DNA from: an uncultured Lachnospiraceae bacterium
GTDB taxonomy: Bacteria; Bacillota; Clostridia; Lachnospirales; Lachnospiraceae
DNA: 51,515 nucleotides
Direction: 5' to 3'
NCBI GenBank assembly: GCA_946538525.1
Contig: CAMNGU010000006.1
Location: 1-51,515 of the forward strand
This document shows, piece by piece, positions 51,494 through 51,515 of this stretch. Position numbers and translations under genes: made by a program. How positions within the stretch are numbered: position 1 is the stretch's first letter; each line of letters starts with the position of its first letter. The notes under the pieces are model-generated. The model worked only from the letters and a program-made list of their open reading frames with translations, was not told where the DNA came from and did no database searches.

Positions 51494-51515
51494 AATACAT
51501 CTTCTCCTTTTTTAT

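Overview
The window looks like the chromosome of a low-GC anaerobic Firmicute, most probably a Lachnospiraceae member of the Butyrivibrio/Pseudobutyrivibrio type. This is an inference from AT-rich intergenic DNA, strong AGGAGG-type ribosome binding sites, HPr with a regulatory serine, many hybrid kinases and GGDEF/EAL proteins, and secreted proteins ending in aromatic GWW..WYYF cell-wall-binding repeats. Nearly all genes lie on the minus strand. No rRNA, tRNA, CRISPR array or prophage module was found.

Region 1 (1-18.9 kb) is core metabolism plus signalling. It opens with the 5' part of gapA and a divergent PHP-family phosphatase. Two large hybrid histidine kinases follow, with overlapping ends; one carries a C-terminal DegV-type fatty-acid-binding domain and the other an acidic repeat plus an HPt domain. 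Next come a receiver-GGDEF-receiver response regulator, a HerA-like ATPase, a zinc-ribbon protein and a HAD phosphatase. A small membrane protein sits between two ~150-bp direct repeats. An unusual sugar-sensor-like/EAL/beta-helix fusion is divergent from a receiver-GGDEF*-EAL protein and a free HPt protein. Together these look like a c-di-GMP and phosphorelay hub.

Region 2 (19-31 kb) is mixed. It holds a secreted cell-wall-binding protein, a pnuC-like remnant, ADP-ribosylglycohydrolase and a macro-domain/HTH protein (both handling ADP-ribose), a C_GCAxxG_C_C protein, an ABC-2 exporter with LytTR and DUF3021-like regulators leading into a FliB-like lysine methylase, and small enzymes (deformylase-like, ArsC-like, HAD, flavin reductase-like).

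Region 3 (31-46.4 kb) is accessory DNA. A REP-associated tyrosine transposase (RAYT/Y1 family) lies among more than a dozen copies of a ~30-bp motif with the core GTAATGGGGTCAGGCACC (plus strand). Almost every gene here is followed within 0-40 bases of its stop by one copy, always in the same orientation, and in four cases the motif itself supplies the stop codon. The genes between copies include two PD-(D/E)XK nucleases, a Zn-finger/nuclease/DUF2075-like helicase, an XRE regulator, a likely type I toxin locus, an HNH endonuclease and three secreted cell-wall-binding proteins. This resembles a modular array of REP-bounded genes, possibly a defence island.

Region 4 (46.4-51.5 kb) returns to ordinary genes: a pentapeptide-repeat protein with a remnant of a second copy, DNA polymerase IV, a structured RNA candidate with two GNRA-capped hairpins, and ptsI-ptsH for sugar phosphotransfer.
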